Origin: Cryptomeria japonica
Lineage: Eukaryota > Streptophyta > Pinopsida > Cupressales > Cupressaceae
Length of the DNA: 64,000 bases
Reading direction: 5' to 3'
Assembly: GCF_030272615.1 (NCBI RefSeq)
Contig: NC_081412.1
Span: 24,801,860 to 24,865,859 of the forward strand
Under the pieces are notes generated by a model. It ran no database searches. It was not told the DNA's origin and saw only the letters and a program-made list of their open reading frames with translations. Position 1 is the first letter of the stretch; the number at the start of each line of letters is the position of its first letter. Both the position numbers and the translations under genes were made by a program. This document shows positions 46,441-57,958 of this stretch, in pieces.

Positions 46441-49400
46441 GTCTTCCCAGACCAAGAATTGCTTGCCCTCAAGCAATTGCAAACTTGGATGCTCCAAAAT
46501 TTGCTCGCCTTCCCTGGTGGCATCCTCGATCGGTAGATCCTTCCAACACACAAGGAACTCCTTGACTGTACGTGATCTCAGCTTCCTCTCTCTAACATCG
46601 ATGATCTCCACCGGTTCTAGAATTAGTTTTCCTTCTTCGTTGATGGGTGGCAAATCCTTGGACACTGTGATGCGCTGCCCGACGACCTTCTTGAGGCATG
46701 ACATGCAAAAAACATTGTGAATCCGACTCCCCTCAGGAAGTTCCAACTCGTAGGCGACCTCGCCCACCCTTCGAACCACCCTGTAGGGTCCATGAAAATG
46801 TGGCTTCAACTTCTCCTTACCACTTGTCCTCAAGGAGGATTGTCTGTATGGTTGACGTCGGAGATATACCAGATCACCCACCTCAAAATTTTGCTCAATC
46901 CGGTGTCTGTCGACATACATCTTCTGCTGGTTCTAAGCCCTTTGCAGGTTATACTTGAGAGATCTCAGGATATCCAAACTCTCTTGAAGCCAGTCTTTGG
47001 CCCTCAGTGCACGACTATCTCCCAATACCAGATCAACAATGATGAAGGTTCATAACCATACAATGCTTTGAAGGGTGGCATGCCTATCAACATGTGATAG
47101 GTGGTGTTGTAACAGTGTTCACCCAAATGTAACCAACGAATCCAAGCCTTCTGTTGTGCTAAGACATAGTTCTTGAGATAACCCTCCAACCATTTGTTCA
47201 CAATCTTGGTCTGTCCGTCTGTTTGCGGATGGTAGCTCGTGTTGGGTGACAACTCGGTTCCTGCCAACCGAAATAACTCCATCCAAAAGGTACTCAGAAA
47301 ACGACTATCTCTGTCGCTTACTATGTTCCATGGTAGACCATGTAAGTAGAATACCTCACGGAAGAACAACTTGGCCACTTGAGCTGCTTGGTCTCTTGTG
47401 GGAATGGCGAAAAAATGGGCATACTTGGTCAAGCGGTCTTACCACGACGAAGATGCAATCCTTACCTTGCACTTTGGGGAGCCCAGTAATGAAATCCATC
47501 GAGATGCTATCCCATTTCTGGTCGAGGATTGGCAATGGTTGAAGCAGTCCAGCGGGTAAGGTTTGCTCAGATTTGTTCTCCTGACAAGTGGGGCATTCTC
47601 GCACATACTGCAGAATGTCGTTCTTAAGTCCCTTCCAGGAAAACCTTTCCTGGATCTGTCTGTAGGTTTTCAAGTATCCCGAGTGTCCGACCAAGGGAGA
47701 GTCATGCATTTCCTTCAAAATCTTCTCCTTCATCTTGGACTAGAGTACTAGATAAATTATGTCCTTGTAGTAAATGATGTCATCAACCACCTTGTATCAA
47801 TCATTCTGCACTTGACCATCCATCAGTTCGCAAGCAAAAGTATTCTTGGAGTATTTAACCAATAGATGTTCCTTCCAATCCGTCGAAATCTAAGATAGAG
47901 AACATATGGTAGGCCTTCTTGACAAGGTATCGGCTACCACATTATTCTTGCCCTTCACATACTCAATGTTGAAATCAAATGCCTGGATTTTGCTCACCCA
48001 CTTCTGTTGTCGTTCGTTCAGATCCCTCTGCTCCAAGAAATATCACAGGCTATTGTGGTATGTCCGTATGACAAACTTTGCTCAGACGAGGTACTGCCGA
48101 AACTTCGCCAGTGCGTGCATGATGGTAAGCATTTCCTTGTTGTAGATGGAGTACAACCGCTCAGCTACCAAGAGTTTTCGACTCTCGAACGCGATGGGGT
48201 GATGGTCTTGCATCAACACTGTTCCAATGCCTTCACTTGAGGCATCACACTCCAAGATGAAAGGGCGAGTGAAGTCTGGTAGTGTCAGAACCGGACACGT
48301 ACTCATAACCTCTTTTAATTTGTCGAACGTGTGTTGCGCCTACACATCCCAATGGAAGGATCCTTTCCTTGTCAAATCTGTCAGTGGTGCACCAAGTTGT
48401 GAAAATCCTTTCACAAACCTTCTATAATAACTGCACAATCCAAAAAATCCACACAGCTCGGAGAGAGTCTTGGGTGGAGGCCAGTCCATAATTGCTTGAA
48501 TTTTCTCCTGGTGAACTTGTACCCCCAAGGCACTGATGATGTGACCCAAGTACAGGACCTTAGTCATTCCAAACTCACATTTGGACCTCTTGGCATATAA
48601 TGATTGTGATTCCACAATCCCCAATACTTCGTCCAAATGTCTCAGATGTTCCTCCCAGGTCTTGATGTAGATGAGTATGTCATCGAAGAATACCAGTAGG
48701 AACTTACGCAGTTGCTTGTTGAAGATGTGGTTCATGCAGGACTGAAAAGTGGCCGAAGCATTGGTTAACCCAAACAGCATGACCAAAAACTCATAGTGTC
48801 CGCAATGGCAACGAAAGGCTGTCTTTTCCACATCTTGCTCCCTCATACGAACCTAATGGTAGCTGGAGCAGAAATCAATTTTGGAGAAATAGACTGCACC
48901 ATGTAGTTCGTCCAATAGCTCATCGATCCTGGGAATGGGGTATCTATTCTTGATAGTCTTCTTGTTCAGTGCACGGTAGTCAACACACATTCTGAAAGTT
49001 TCGTCCTTCTTCACCAGTACCACTGAGAACGCAAAGGGGCTAGAGCTTGGCTGGATCCATCCTTTATCGAGGAGTTCCTGGATCGTTTTCTCTATCTCTT
49101 CTTTGAACTTCTTCGGGTCGTGATAGGTTGTGGTGATAATGGGTTTTGCTCCTTCCAACTCGATGGTGTGCTCAAACCCTCGATGTGGGGGTATACCAGA
49201 TGGAATATCAACGAAGGCCAAACTATGCTTATCCATAACTGCCTAAAGTTCCTCATCCTGGTAGTAAGTCAGTTGCCCTTTCACAGGTTTTGTCGAGATC
49301 AAGCAATGTGCTGCCCAGACTACTTCATCATGTCTGAAGATGGCTTGCATACATTTGGCGGAAATCTCCCTTGGGCCGCCATTCGACGTTCCTTTGAGAA

Positions 49401-50904
49401 CCACCTTCTTGCCATCCACCTTGAATGAGAACTCCATCTTTTTGAAGCTCTGCGTGTACTGGTCAAGGGTCTCCATCCATTGAATGCCCAATATGACATC
49501 CGTGTCATCCAGATCTATTGCAAAGAAATCGTCCGTCACCATGTAATTTCCCATGTTGATGATCAGTTGTGGGACCAGGTGAGTGCATGATAGGAGATTG
49601 CCTCCTGCTACCTTGACATCGAACCCTTCATGCTCCTTTGTACGCAAACCCCTTCGAGTGACGAGTGATGAGTATATGAAGTTGAGCGAGGCCCCACTGT
49701 CGAACATAACAAGGACTCGTTTCCCTTGAAGCGTACCACGCACCCTAAACGCACTGCACCTTGGGGTACCCTCCAGTGTGGCAATGACGCCTCCCCTCCG
49801 TACCAATGTGGAAATTCTCTCCATCAAGCTTGTTTCTTCGACAGATTCTTCCCCTGGTGTTTCACTTTCCTCATGCTCGTCTTCTCCATCGGACATCACC
49901 TCAATATAATGAATCTTCCCTTTGCCCAAACATTGGTGTCTTGGCTCCCATGGCTCCCTGCAAATGAAACAAAGCTTCTTCCTTCCGAGTTCCTGTTTTG
50001 TGGCCCCATCCAGCGATGACTTCTTCGAGAAGGATTTATTATCCTTCTCCTTCGAAACGAAGGGTGGTTTGGGATGTGCAAAATTTCTGGAAGAGGAAGA
50101 TGTTTCCATGTTACGGGCCTTCTTGATTGCTTTCGTGGGCGTGCTGGGGTTGAACCCTTTCACCCAACCCTTTAGGGGTTCCATCAATCCGTCCATGAAC
50201 AAGACTACCAATCTTTGCTCTAAGATGTCTGTTACCAACACGGATAGCCTATGGAACTCTGTGATGTAACTGTCCACAGATCCCAACTGTTTTACTTGCG
50301 CCAGCTCCTTGAAATTGAGTTCTGGATCCTTCCCATCAAATCGGTCTATGAGCCTCTCCGTGAAGTCGGCATAGGAAGTTATCTGGTCATGGCCGAGAGT
50401 GACCATTCCATGATGCCACCATTCATGAGCGACTCCTTCCAGGTGAAGTGTTGCAAACTTGATAGCTTCATCTTCAGGCATCGGGTTGAGTTGGTAGTAG
50501 GTGTCTACTTTTTGTACCCAAACTCGTGTTGAGGTTGCCTCGGTCCCATCAAAGGATGACAAATTGATCTTACCAACCTTCCGCTTGATGTCATCGTTAT
50601 AGTGACCATAATAGCCTCGACTTCTGCCGCCAGAGTATTTCATCTGGAGCTCAACATAATCCTTGAAGGATATGTCCCCCTCGAGATTTGCATCCCTCCA
50701 ATCTTGGTTCAACTGTGCTTGCATCTCCTGAAAAGTGGGTTCTTGCTCCCCGTGTGCCACTTCTGACTTTTGGGGAAAAGTCGACATCAACGGTCGTGAA
50801 TGTGAGCGCTAGGAGTTTGATCTTCCAGTGACCAAATTATCGCCCTGCCCATTCTGTTCTCCATTAGTTTTTCCCAAGGCCAATTGTCGTAATGTTTCCG
50901 CCAT
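46414..50904 (-). pseudogene. Gypsy gag-pro-pol polyprotein with chromodomain, dead
   Basis: Encodes the retrotransposon's capsid and enzymes. The probable start is the minus-strand ATG at 50904 (MAETLRQLAL), with a TAG at 50809. In order: gag with EGVAHEWWH; zinc knuckle CFICREPWEPRHQC (about 49935-49975); protease MFDSGAS (about 49700); RT with [12 protein letters not shown] and FFDDILIY (about 48680); RNase H LECDASSEGIG (about 48250); integrase with H-H-C-C finger (CPTC near 47590), then DFITGLP, SDRDSRF and the WLEGYL region holding the catalytic residues; and a C-terminal chromodomain (EFLVCWKDLPIEDAT, about 46540), which places it among chromoviruses. Stops are TAG or TGA throughout. 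Frameshifts lie near 47440 (one extra base) and 47035. Not functional. Confidence 0.92.
46441..46455 (-). promoter_or_regulatory. Polypurine tract of the gypsy element
   Basis: Minus-strand GGTCTGGGAAGAC directly precedes the 3' LTR. It is purine-rich but interrupted, and lies within the coding frame for the polyprotein C-terminus. Confidence 0.5.
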
Positions 50905-51009
50905 GAATTGTTGTCATTGTTCCCCTCTGGTTATTGGCTTCTGGTTAGCTCCCTTAGTAGTGCCATGACTTCTCTTGCACTACTACTCGACACGCTGGCA
51001 AGATCACCA

Positions 51010-51021
51010 GCTTTGATACCA
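51010..51021 (-). promoter_or_regulatory. Primer-binding site of the gypsy element
   Basis: Minus-strand TGGTATCAAAGC one base after the 5' LTR end. It complements the plant initiator tRNA-Met 3' end except for A instead of G at position 9, and is identical to the TRIM's primer site. Confidence 0.9.
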
Positions 51022-51022
51022 C

Positions 51023-51854
51023 TGTGATGTTCCCTGACCGTGCGGTAGTGTAACTGGAAAGGGTATACGGTGTGAAAACAATCGTAAAAGGGAGTGGTCG
51101 TACGATGAAGGGGTCGTACGGTGGTGTGAAGAGGGAATGGTCGTATAGTGAAGAGGCTTTACGGTGGTGTGGAGAGGGAGTGGGCATACGGTGAAGAGGT
51201 TGTACGGTGGTGTGGAGAGGGAGTAACCGTATGGTGAAGAGGATGTACGGTGGTGTAACCGTACTATAGACTTCAACGTGTGGTAGGAGTGAGGGAAGGG
51301 GGTCGCCGTGTGATGAAGGAGATTGTAGCCGTATGGTGGTTCAGTGGACTACCTTCGATTTCAAGGGTTGATCTTCTGCCAACATATCAAATATTGAACT
51401 CTGAATGATAGGAATCCTTGGACAAATTAACATGCATGTATACTAGAATACCAGATATGAAACTAGAAGTAAAATTTGATTCAACAATGATGAGGTTCTA
51501 GATTTGCCAGATCTGAAACAAGTACATAGAGCAGAATAGGGTGAGGGATGAATTCCACCAAAACTGCGGATACCAAGTAGGGAGGGTCTTCCACCTTCAA
51601 AATGGCTGACAACCGAACTCCAATTGGAATTCGCACAAACAAAGAAAAATACCAAATTTGCATGCCTACAACAATGACCATCTCAGCCATAAATATAGGC
51701 TCTCGGAAATTTCCCGAAGGGTTACAAACGGGCCGACACGACCAAAATAAAACATGACTAATTAAATATAGGGCCCGAAAGATTTATCATTAAATTTGGG
51801 GCCATACAATAAAGTATTTTGATTTTATTATTTAATTATATCGAGGACATCACA
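51023..51854 (-). repeat. 5' LTR of the gypsy element
   Basis: 832 bp, same length as the partner LTR and colinear with it, ends intact (TGTGATGT...ACATCACA). The 43-bp minisatellite is present here too but more diverged. Confidence 0.95.
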
Positions 51855-51859
51855 GAATT

Positions 51860-54622
51860 ACCATATTGTTGGTGTGCGTGGGCATGATGCCAACCCATGC
51901 ACAGAAGCAACCACTGAGGCCATACGTGAGTTCTATGTAATGGTTGAAGAAATTGAAAAGGAAAAAAGCAAAAGGAGGATCTCGCGGCCATTGGAAGAAG
52001 GGCAGCTTTAAAGACACCTTTAGGTTGTGTTGGAGGGCCTTCTTCCTTACCTCCATATCGTCCCACTCACTTTGCTACTGCTGGTGCTTCCGCTTCTGCT
52101 TTTGCAAGTGCCACTTCTCATCTTCCTAGCACTGCCAATGGTAGTGGGAGTGTTAGCATTGGACCTAGAATTCGTAAATCTAGGTTGGATACCTTCTTTG
52201 TGCCTCACACTACTCCTGGGTCCCAACAGTCACTTGAGAGCATGGTTTGGAACAAGGAGGTCCATGATGCCGCTAAAATGGCAGTTGGCAAGTTTTGGGT
52301 CTACGACAGTGTTCCATTCTTCACAACCAAGTGAATGTTTTAATTTTTATACTTTGATTGTTCGTTTTATTTTTTGTTGTACATAGTACATAGCACATAG
52401 TTCATTACTACATGCTTATCTCATTTAAATTATTTGTGAAAGGTCTCCTTATTGGCAATCAATGGTTGATGCCCTTACCATATGTGGGGCGAGGTTCAAA
52501 GCCCCTTTTGAGTCTGATTTGAGGGGATCCATTTTGACTGAATTGGTGAATGATGTGAAGAAGGAATTGATTGATCAATGCCAAGTATGGATAAAAGAAA
52601 TAGAACTCTCCTTAATTTTCTTGTTTCTTCCGTAGGTGAGTGATTAATTTTAGTTTCATTTAATCATTAATCATTAATTTTTCATTTAATGATTTATTGA
52701 ATGATCGTTGATTTTGCTTTATTTTTTTATTTCAGGGGGCACCGTTTTCATCAAGTCCATTGATGCCTCCGCCCATTGCAAGAATGCCACCTACCTATGT
52801 TAGCATATAAAGGAGGTGATTGATGAGGTGGGTGAGGAGAATGTGGTACAAGTGGTGACCGACAATGCAACAAATTTATGTTGTTGCAGGTAAACTTTTG
52901 ATTGCAAACTAATTTTGTTTGCAAATTAATTACTATTTACAATGCAACAAATTATGTTGTTGCAAGTAGACTATTGATGGAGAGGCAACCATCTATAGTT
53001 TAGACTCCATGTGCCGCCCATTGCATTGACCTCATGTTGGAGGATATCAGAAAACTCCCATGGATCAAGAGATGTCTAGAAAGGGCAAGAAATGTGTGCA
53101 AATTTGTATACAATCATTCATGGGTGTTGGCTCTTATGAGACAATACACAGAGCAGAAGGAGTTAGCTCATCCAAGAATCACAATATTTGCCACAAACTT
53201 CATCACATTGCAATCCATGCTTCACTGTAAGTCAGCCTTGAGATGTATGATTGTTGGTGAGGAGTGGTCTTCCTCATCCTATGCTGCCACCCCTACAGGG
53301 AAAGATATGGCAAACTGCATTTTTGATGAGCGAGACTTTTGGATCCTTTGTGATGAGATAGTGAAGGTAAATTTTTTATAAATTCTACAATTTAACTTTT
53401 TGTTTTATAACTTATTCATCATATTCTCTTATTTGCTCATTTTTCTAAATTACACAATATTTTCAATTTTATAGTTTGTTAAGCCCTTGGTGGTTCTGTT
53501 GCGAGTTGTGGATGAAGAAAAGCCCCCAATGGGCTACATATATGAGGGCATGGATAGGGCGAAGGAGGGCATCAAATCCGTCTATGGAGGAGATGAGAGC
53601 AAGTATGGTCCCATTTGGGACATCATTGATAGGAGATGGCATCATCAGCTTCATAGGCCCATCCATGCAGCAACCTGTTATCTGAATCCGACATTCCATT
53701 TTAGCTCTACTTTCAAGGTTGATGTGGAGGTCCTTGATGGGCTATGCTCAATCATGGAGAAGATGGCACCTGTTGGTTCTACTCAGATAGAGCTTATGCG
53801 AGCTACAATTGTTCTCAAATGCACAAGGGGAGACCTTCTCTCATCCTATTGCCAAAGAAAGTAGGACAATATGATGCTAGGTAAAAATAAATTGTAAGGC
53901 TTGATTTTAGTTTTATTGTATATTGTTAAATGGGTTTATGAGTGAGACTGATTTTATTTATTTTTCTCATTTCAAACTCAGATAATTGGTGGAGCTTTTT
54001 TGGCCCAATGGCACCAAATCTTCAGAAGTTGGCCATTTGCATCTTGAGCCAACCATGCAGTGCATCTGGTTGTGAGCGCAATTGGAGTATGTTTGAGCAA
54101 ATACACTCCAAGAGGCAAAATAGATTATCTGTGGAGAAGATGAATGCTCCCGTCTTTGTTCACTACAACCTCCACCTGAGAATGAGAAAAAATGCATTAG
54201 CTGACATCTCTCCTATCATTCTAGATGAGGTTGATCTTGATGCAGAGTGGGCCACTAAGACAGATCCTGTGGTTGTCTTTAGTGATGATGACACTGATTG
54301 GATCGACCAGGTAGATATAGAGGTTGAGGTTGTAGCCATGGCAGAGGAGCGAAGAGCACAAGCAGAGACAGGAGATTCAGAGGCAGATAGTGACACAAAT
54401 GTTCTTGATGTTGGTGAGCATGGCATGGTGTCATGGGGAGCAGCTATGGATGCCGAATCATCCAAGACCTACCTTAGATGCCTTCACAGGGGGTCGGGGC
54501 TGGAGGGTGCAGGCTCCTCTGAGCCATATGCTTGTAGTTGTATTTACCTTTGGTATTTGTATGTAACATTTGATGATCATCATATGATGACATTATTCCA
54601 TGAGTTTTGCAATATTGTATAA
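51860..54622 (+). pseudogene. hAT 2 transposase, main part, spliced and dead
   Basis: Continues 45473-45608. Exons and introns by splice sites: 51860-52330; intron 52331-52442; exon to 52635; intron to 52735; exon to about 53366 with a disturbed stretch near 52890-52960; intron 53367-53474; exon to about 53877; intron to about 53982; last exon to the TAA at 54620. Seen in order: end of the BED finger, a Ser/Ala-rich linker, FFTTKSPYWQSM, VVQVVTDNATN, TPCAAHCIDLML, and the dimerisation signature SGCERNWSMF, then an acidic tail. Damage: a frameshift near 51965, loss of the segment that should carry the catalytic DGW motif near 52595, and TAG stops near 52800, 53000 and 53862. TDNA is intact, unlike in hAT 1. 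Inactive. Confidence 0.88.
52862..52964 (+). repeat. Short duplication within the hAT 2 transposase
   Basis: ACAATGCAACAAATT(T)ATG followed by TTGTTGCA occurs at 52862 and again at 52936, 74 bp apart. The first copy runs into a GTAAAC donor-like site; the second continues the coding text. Slippage or a small tandem duplication at an old exon-intron boundary. Confidence 0.8.
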
Positions 54623-54912
54623 ATTTGACAATATTTATATATCTATGTTTGTTATTTCCTTCAACTACAATTTGCGTTTATGCTTATGTGATTGATGTAA
54701 ACTTGTGTATGTAATCAAATGAACCGAGTTTGATGATGTTATTGTGTCTTTAAGGTGTATTCAATAAAGGGTGCATGAAACAAGTTTTAAATCTTTAAAA
54801 ATCTCTAAATTTCTTGAGTTTTTCACTTTCCCGAGTCCAGCCCAGTCTGACTCTGAGTCCGAGTCCAGGTCGGCCTTGCCGAGTCCGAGCTGAGTCCGAG
54901 TCCCGTTTCTTT

Positions 54913-55239
54913 GATTAGGAGTAGCTAGAGATTTGCTTCATCGCTTCCTCAAAAGACTCATTAGTGTGACCCTTACACAAGTTGAAGATATTCTATCCTC
55001 TTTCTAAGGCCTCTAGGAACCATCCTTAAGCTTTCTTTCATTCAGTTGTGGTGGAGGAGCACCCGAGGAAGTTGGCAATCGGCACCGCCCAAAAAGATTT
55101 TCAGTTTTGTTTTGGTTTCCGATTTCAGTTTCTGTTGACATCTCTTCTCAGTCGTTCAACATTTCGCTATGACTTGAGCAAGATCTAAACCTCTCAAAGA
55201 ATTATTGTCTCATTTAATGATTGGAATAATGTAATTCTC
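54913..55239. other. No gene recognised
   Basis: Sequence right of the hAT 2 end. No confident motif, although the PPR relic may begin in it. Confidence 0.4.
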
Positions 55240-55539
55240 TGAAGCCTCCTTAACCATGTCAAGCATTCTCCTTGCCTCTGCTAAATAGGCAATTTGGAAC
55301 AGGGCATGGACATTGAATTATATATAATATTACCAGATGTTGAGGTTGCGATTGTCTTGGTAGACATGCATTCAAAATGTGGATGCATAGACCTGGCACG
55401 TGAAACAGAATGCCTTTATCGAACTGTAATCTCATGGATTGCAATGGTTGTAGGATATGCACAAAATATAACTGTCGAAAAGACTTTAAGCAAATTTAAT
55501 TGGCAGGCGCAAGAAATGTATTCATTGGAAAGGTTTTAG
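55240..55539 (+). pseudogene. Pentatricopeptide-repeat (PPR) protein relic
   Basis: The plus-strand frame 55294-55539 reads VAIVLVDMHSKCGCIDLARE, then RTVISWIAMVVGYAQN, the typical plant PPR pattern (..LVDMYSKCG.ID.A......R.V.SW..M..GYAQNG). Just upstream MSSILLASAK and, in another frame, LEQGMDI fit the preceding repeat. PPR proteins bind organelle RNA for editing, splicing or stability. Only about two repeats remain, with a frameshift near 55285 and no continuation, so it is a gene fragment. Confidence 0.7.
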
Positions 55540-56509
55540 AAACTTAGAAAACCAAAAAGCACGTATGGACATTGGCTGCATGGCAGTGATGTGGAAATCG
55601 CAGCCTGTATAAACCTTTGAACAAATGCCCGATTCAGCTTTTAACTTAAAGCAATGAGTGGAGAACCAGAGTGCAGGGAACATATAAAATGCAATCGGTC
55701 AATAAAGAGAAAGGAAAATGCCAAAGCAACGCAGGGAAAAAGAAGACAAAACGTCTCATCTGGAACTGAGTGCCACATGGAAGAGAATTGGAAGTGTGCA
55801 ATAGAAAAGAAGAATGCGTGAGGGGAAGAGTGAATGAAGAGTCACCAGCCTGGGGAAACCAATCGATGGCTACAGAACATAATAAAGAGAGAAGAGGCAT
55901 CAGCTACAGAGTAGAGTGTGGCTGCATAATAAGCTGAATCGGCCCATTAAAAAGATTAGGGCTATGCAAGAGGTGGGTATTTTGCAGCCAAGTTGCAGAG
56001 TGTGTGGCTACAAAGAGAGGGTAGAGTGTGTAGCTGTGAAGAGAGGGTAGAAGGAAGAACAAAGATTATGAGATTGGAGAGGTCATTGAGAGGCCAGAAC
56101 TTTGTAGTTACTTTCTGCAGATATGTTGATAGACTGTAAAGAAAATTTGAATGAATTTGAGAGAATGTCTTTGTTCTTAGTTGTGTGAATTTGTGAATTA
56201 GTTGCAGGAGGAGTTTTTTTTGTCTTGCATCAGGTTGTCAATCCATAGCTCTTTCTTTAATCTTGTATAGGTCATTCACAAAGCACTCCACAATTGATTC
56301 TCAAATTAATTGTGTGCAATCTTTGAGGCAGTAGAAAGTAAGTTTAATTAATAAATATTATGAAATGACAATTCATGATCCACAGACCGGTACTTCGGAT
56401 GTATTACAAGCACTTCATGAAAAGGGTTACATTTTATGAAAGAAACTTTTAGCAGTGTCAAAACAAAATAGAAAACATAAAAGGATTCTTCTACATGTAT
56501 GAGACATCA
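55540..56509. other. No gene recognised; small 26-bp repeat
   Basis: Non-coding. At 55997-56050 a unit like GAGTGTGTGGCTACAAAGAG plus AGGGTA is present twice in tandem. Nothing else supported. Confidence 0.5.
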
Positions 56510-56830
56510 AAAGTCATTGGGTGAAGAGTTGAGGGTAGACATCAACTGTCATTAAATCATAGGACACCCCAAATTCCATTGGGTGAAGAATTGAGGATAG
56601 ACATTATCTGTTCTTAAATCAAAGCATGAAGGTAAGAATATCAAAATAAAATTTCAGACACCGCAGATGTCATTTGGTAAAGAACTGAGATGAGATATTA
56701 GCTGTCATTATATGAAAGCATGTAGATAAGAAGGTCAAAGTAAAATTTCAGCCACCGCATATCATTGGGCGAAGGATTGAGGATAGACATTATCTTTTGT
56801 CATTAAAAGCATATGGATAAGTTCATACTG
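56510..56830. repeat. Degenerate tandem repeats, 60-120 bp
   Basis: Four units carry CATTGGGTGAAGA.TTGAGG.TAGACAT followed by .ATCTGTCATTAAAT, starting near 56516, 56578, 56684 and 56764. The last two also share AGGTCAAAGTAAAATTTCAG.CACCGCA.AT. Confidence 0.65.
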
Positions 56831-57249
56831 CTAACACGTTGAATGAAGAAAAGTGAATGGAGACTATAATTATTATCATTAAATGAACTTGCAAAACACA
56901 AAAAAAAACAACAGCAAAAACTCTAATCCTTCACAATTTGAGGGAGAAATTTTGACTTAATATAATCTATAAATGCTTTAAATGTCAAGATAAGTTTATA
57001 GATTGATTTTCCTAGGTATATCATATTAATACCCATAGCAAAATCATTGCCTTTCCTTCCAAATCAGAAAGATAATTCTCATCTTTGTAATAGCATAAGC
57101 ATCAAAGACAAGAAGCAACTCAGTAGGCACAAAATGAAAGCACCTTCTGCTAACCTGAATTCTAATTCAGAGAGAAAACAAAATCAAGATATCAAAGAAT
57201 CTTGACTTTTGACATGTTAAAGATAAAGATTTGTAAGCTATTATTCTAT
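56831..57249. other. No feature recognised
   Basis: AT-rich non-coding sequence. It might be the 3' UTR of the possible exon at 57250-57303, but nothing confirms this. Confidence 0.4.
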
Positions 57250-57308
57250 TTGGGTTATACTATTTTTCTTTGCAGCTTCACGCTCTTGTCTCCTTTGCTC
57301 TCTCTGCA
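57246..57308 (-). other. Possible terminal exon, minus strand
   Basis: A strong acceptor (a T-run, then CTTCCTGCAG) on the minus strand is followed by a frame reading REQRRQEREAAKKNSI, then TQIE and TAA. The charged helical composition is like many nuclear or cytoskeletal proteins, but no family can be named and no upstream exon was identified; LTR B at 57959 may have cut the gene off. Confidence 0.25.
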
Positions 57309-57958
57309 GGAAGAAAAAAAAATTGTTAGCCAAGGTTCACTATCATCACAAAACATCTAGTAAAATCAACGCACGATGACAAGCTCTATAAAAAAATCAA
57401 TTGTAAGAATGGCATTTACTAAAGACAATCTTGTATTGTCACAATTTCTTCAACTGTTTATTCACTAATCAACAATAAGGTAAAACTACAAGACGTGGAA
57501 AAAAAACATATTCATTTCTTACACTTCAATGAATTAAAGGAATGAAAGTCACAGGATAGAACAGAATGAGCTAGACTAGTGCTATATGCACTATTTAGAG
57601 ATTAAGTGAAGTCGCTAGAAGTCTAGAAGACAATTGACTTCTGAACAAGTTAGCCCCACCAAGATATCCATTTTACTTCATAGAGAAAACATGAGGAGAA
57701 TGAATTTACTAGGTTCCACGGCATTTCAGAACTTAGTATTTACAAGCATAGCTATAAATGACATTGAAATTCAATCTTAGAAGTTCATGTAATGTATGAA
57801 TTTTGATATTCAATGTAACATATTCATTGATTTGAATATCTCAGCAATAAAATTAGAAATTTCTGATTTTGTTGTTCAAGGTTTTCATTATAACAAAAGG
57901 TCCAAAGGATACAAAATCATAAATGAAAGTTTAATGAGAAAATACATTTCTTACAACT
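57309..57958. other. No feature recognised
   Basis: Non-coding sequence up to the target duplication of LTR B (CAACT at 57954-57958). Confidence 0.4.

Larger units (their letters stand above)
45609..51854 (-). mobile_element. Ty3/gypsy chromovirus, full length, decayed
   Basis: A 6,246-bp element with 832-bp LTRs at 45609-46440 and 51023-51854, oriented on the minus strand. The right LTR has TGTGATGT...ACATCACA ends; the left one begins CGTGATGT, so its TG is mutated. Target duplications are GAAAT (45604-45608) and GAATT (51855-51859), one mismatch. A primer site, purine-rich tract and gag-pro-pol with RT, RNase H, integrase and chromodomain are all present in order. By hand the LTRs differ at roughly 75-80 of 832 positions with no indels, mostly transitions, so the insertion is old. 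Confidence 0.95.
44677..54912 (+). mobile_element. hAT DNA transposon 2, with a nested gypsy element
   Basis: A plus-strand BED/DUF659-type transposase lies between two GC-rich ends made of repeated ACTCGG / CGAGTC words (44677-44825 and 54835-54912). Outermost bases look like imperfect inverted repeats (GCAGAGCCCGGACTCG against AGAAACGGGACTCGG, opposite strands). I could not find a convincing 8-bp target duplication, so the ends are approximate. Without the 6.25-kb gypsy insertion the element is about 4.0 kb. Confidence 0.8.

Noticed and set aside
44669-54919. TTGGGAAA / TTGATTAG as the hAT 2 target duplication
   Set aside because: Only four of eight positions match, no better than chance, so the ends are left approximate.
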